Positions 63,537 through 64,000 of a DNA stretch of 64,000 nucleotides are shown here, one piece after another. The stretch lies in NCBI RefSeq assembly GCF_018139565.1, contig NZ_JAGSPK010000001.1, forward strand, positions 372,001 through 436,000. Direction: 5' to 3'. The notes under the pieces were generated by a model. That model saw nothing but the letters and a program-made list of their open reading frames with translations, was not told the origin of the DNA and searched no databases. The translations under genes and the position numbers were made by a program. Position 1 is the first letter of the stretch, and every line of letters begins with the position of its first letter. The DNA comes from Cognatundibacterium rivi. Its GTDB lineage: Bacteria; Pseudomonadota; Gammaproteobacteria; Burkholderiales; Burkholderiaceae_D.

Positions 63537-64000
63537 TTAGTGTTGAGTTCGTCGTATTGAATCTAAGTGTTTCGGCAACAGATTCGGATCTTCGTAGACC
63601 AGATTTCGTGGCCTGTCGCTCATCGTATCTTTACGGACAATTTCTTTGACCGGCTGCATTGTCGGCAATACTGCACCGGAATTCACACCTTGGAAAGTAC
63701 GCGCTAATGGCAACACCAGATTATCCCAGTCGTTGTAATCCTTGAGCACTCTCAGGCTTGTCGTTGTATCGGGATTGTGGATGTTGTACGCAAATGTGCC
63801 GCTCGTCTGGCTATTGCTGTTGTCCCAATCCGCATAAGCGCCAGCAACTGCGCCACGGCCGATATTCAGAGATTCGTTCAGGTTATTTTCATCCAGATCG
63901 ATACTGCTGCCGTTCGAATAATCCATGATAAAGCTGTTACCGCAAGGCGAATTATCGATATTGCAGATGTTCAGACCACTAGCCTTGGCGTAGGTTTTGT
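63537..64000 (-). CDS. C-terminal part of a secreted protein, possibly a metallopeptidase-like protein
   Basis: The frame is open to the window edge, so the true start lies outside; at least 154 aa are seen. The sequence includes NIDNSPCGNSFIMDYSNGSS, LDENNLNESLNIG and a WD-rich stretch (DWDNSNSQ, KDYNDWDNLVLPLAR). This MDYSxG...LDExxLxE...D(Y/D)W(D/N)NL pattern resembles the C-terminal part of secreted, zinc-peptidase-like proteins that I have seen in Gammaproteobacteria and Burkholderiales. Family assignment is tentative. It ends just before a terminator. Confidence 0.55.
   Translation of the reverse strand, partial: KTYAKASGLNICNIDNSPCGNSFIMDYSNGSSIDLDENNLNESLNIGRGAVAGAYADWDNSNSQTSGTFAYNIHNPDTTTSLRVLKDYNDWDNLVLPLARTFQGVNSGAVLPTMQPVKEIVRKDTMSDRPRNLVYEDPNLLPKHLDSIRRTQH

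Noticed and set aside
1-64000. CRISPR array, tRNA, rRNA or prophage
   Set aside because: No regularly spaced repeats, no RNA gene and no phage structural genes were seen.

Overview
The window looks like chromosome of a betaproteobacterium, most likely Burkholderiales close to Oxalobacteraceae (Undibacterium/Herminiimonas/Collimonas-like). Moderate GC, LysR/porin/solute-binding/MFS uptake clusters, OmpC-like trimeric porins, an AcoR-controlled aldehyde/alcohol dehydrogenase cluster, CcoG and a TcuC-like carrier all fit this. The placement is inferred from gene style; no rRNA or tRNA gene was seen.

Layout. 1-260: a DMT transporter fragment joined to an IS3-type OrfA remnant. 300-5,200: azoreductase/hydrolase pair opposite a GlxA-type regulator, then an XRE-cupin regulator opposite a glutamine amidotransferase/MOSC pair, with a palindromic operator between them. 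5,200-6,900: a methionine aminopeptidase and an unknown protein. 6,900-12,600: a carboxylate uptake region (DctA, LysR, porin, binding protein, TcuC-like MFS). 12,900-16,600: chemoreceptor, second porin, periplasmic binding protein. 16,980-20,040: anaerobic class III ribonucleotide reductase, whose glycyl-radical tail is a separate 63-aa gene between nrdD and nrdG, behind a promoter with an FNR/Anr box and two NrdR boxes. 20,070-24,390: hybrid histidine kinase and diguanylate cyclase. 24,660-33,210: complete kdpFABCDE potassium system with an extra small membrane peptide in front. 33,380-37,780: TorF-like outer-membrane protein, RcnA/RcnR nickel-cobalt efflux, and a PAP2/haloperoxidase-like lipoprotein with an autotransporter-type repeat. 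37,900-43,430: AcoR-type sigma-54 activator opposite aldehyde dehydrogenase, iron alcohol dehydrogenase and DUF779, with a clear -24/-12 promoter. 43,600-44,820: MFS carrier.

44,900-51,000 is accessory DNA: two copies of a ~120-160 bp repeat around three small genes, then an integrase-less integron cassette array (two complete attC sites, two truncated ones) with two ~300 bp direct repeats that each end in an attI-like core site. The cassette proteins are mostly unrecognised. 51,400-64,000 returns to ordinary chromosome: orphan ccoG, MocR regulator, maiA, a ParD-like/methionine aminopeptidase pair, DUF5666 lipoprotein, CPA2 antiporter, CDF metal exporter, HD-GYP phosphodiesterase, and the 3' end of a secreted protein that runs off the window.

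The most interesting items are the split class III reductase with its regulatory region and the cassette array with attI-like repeats. Promoters and operators were found by eye; family assignments rest on motifs and remembered family features, not on searches.
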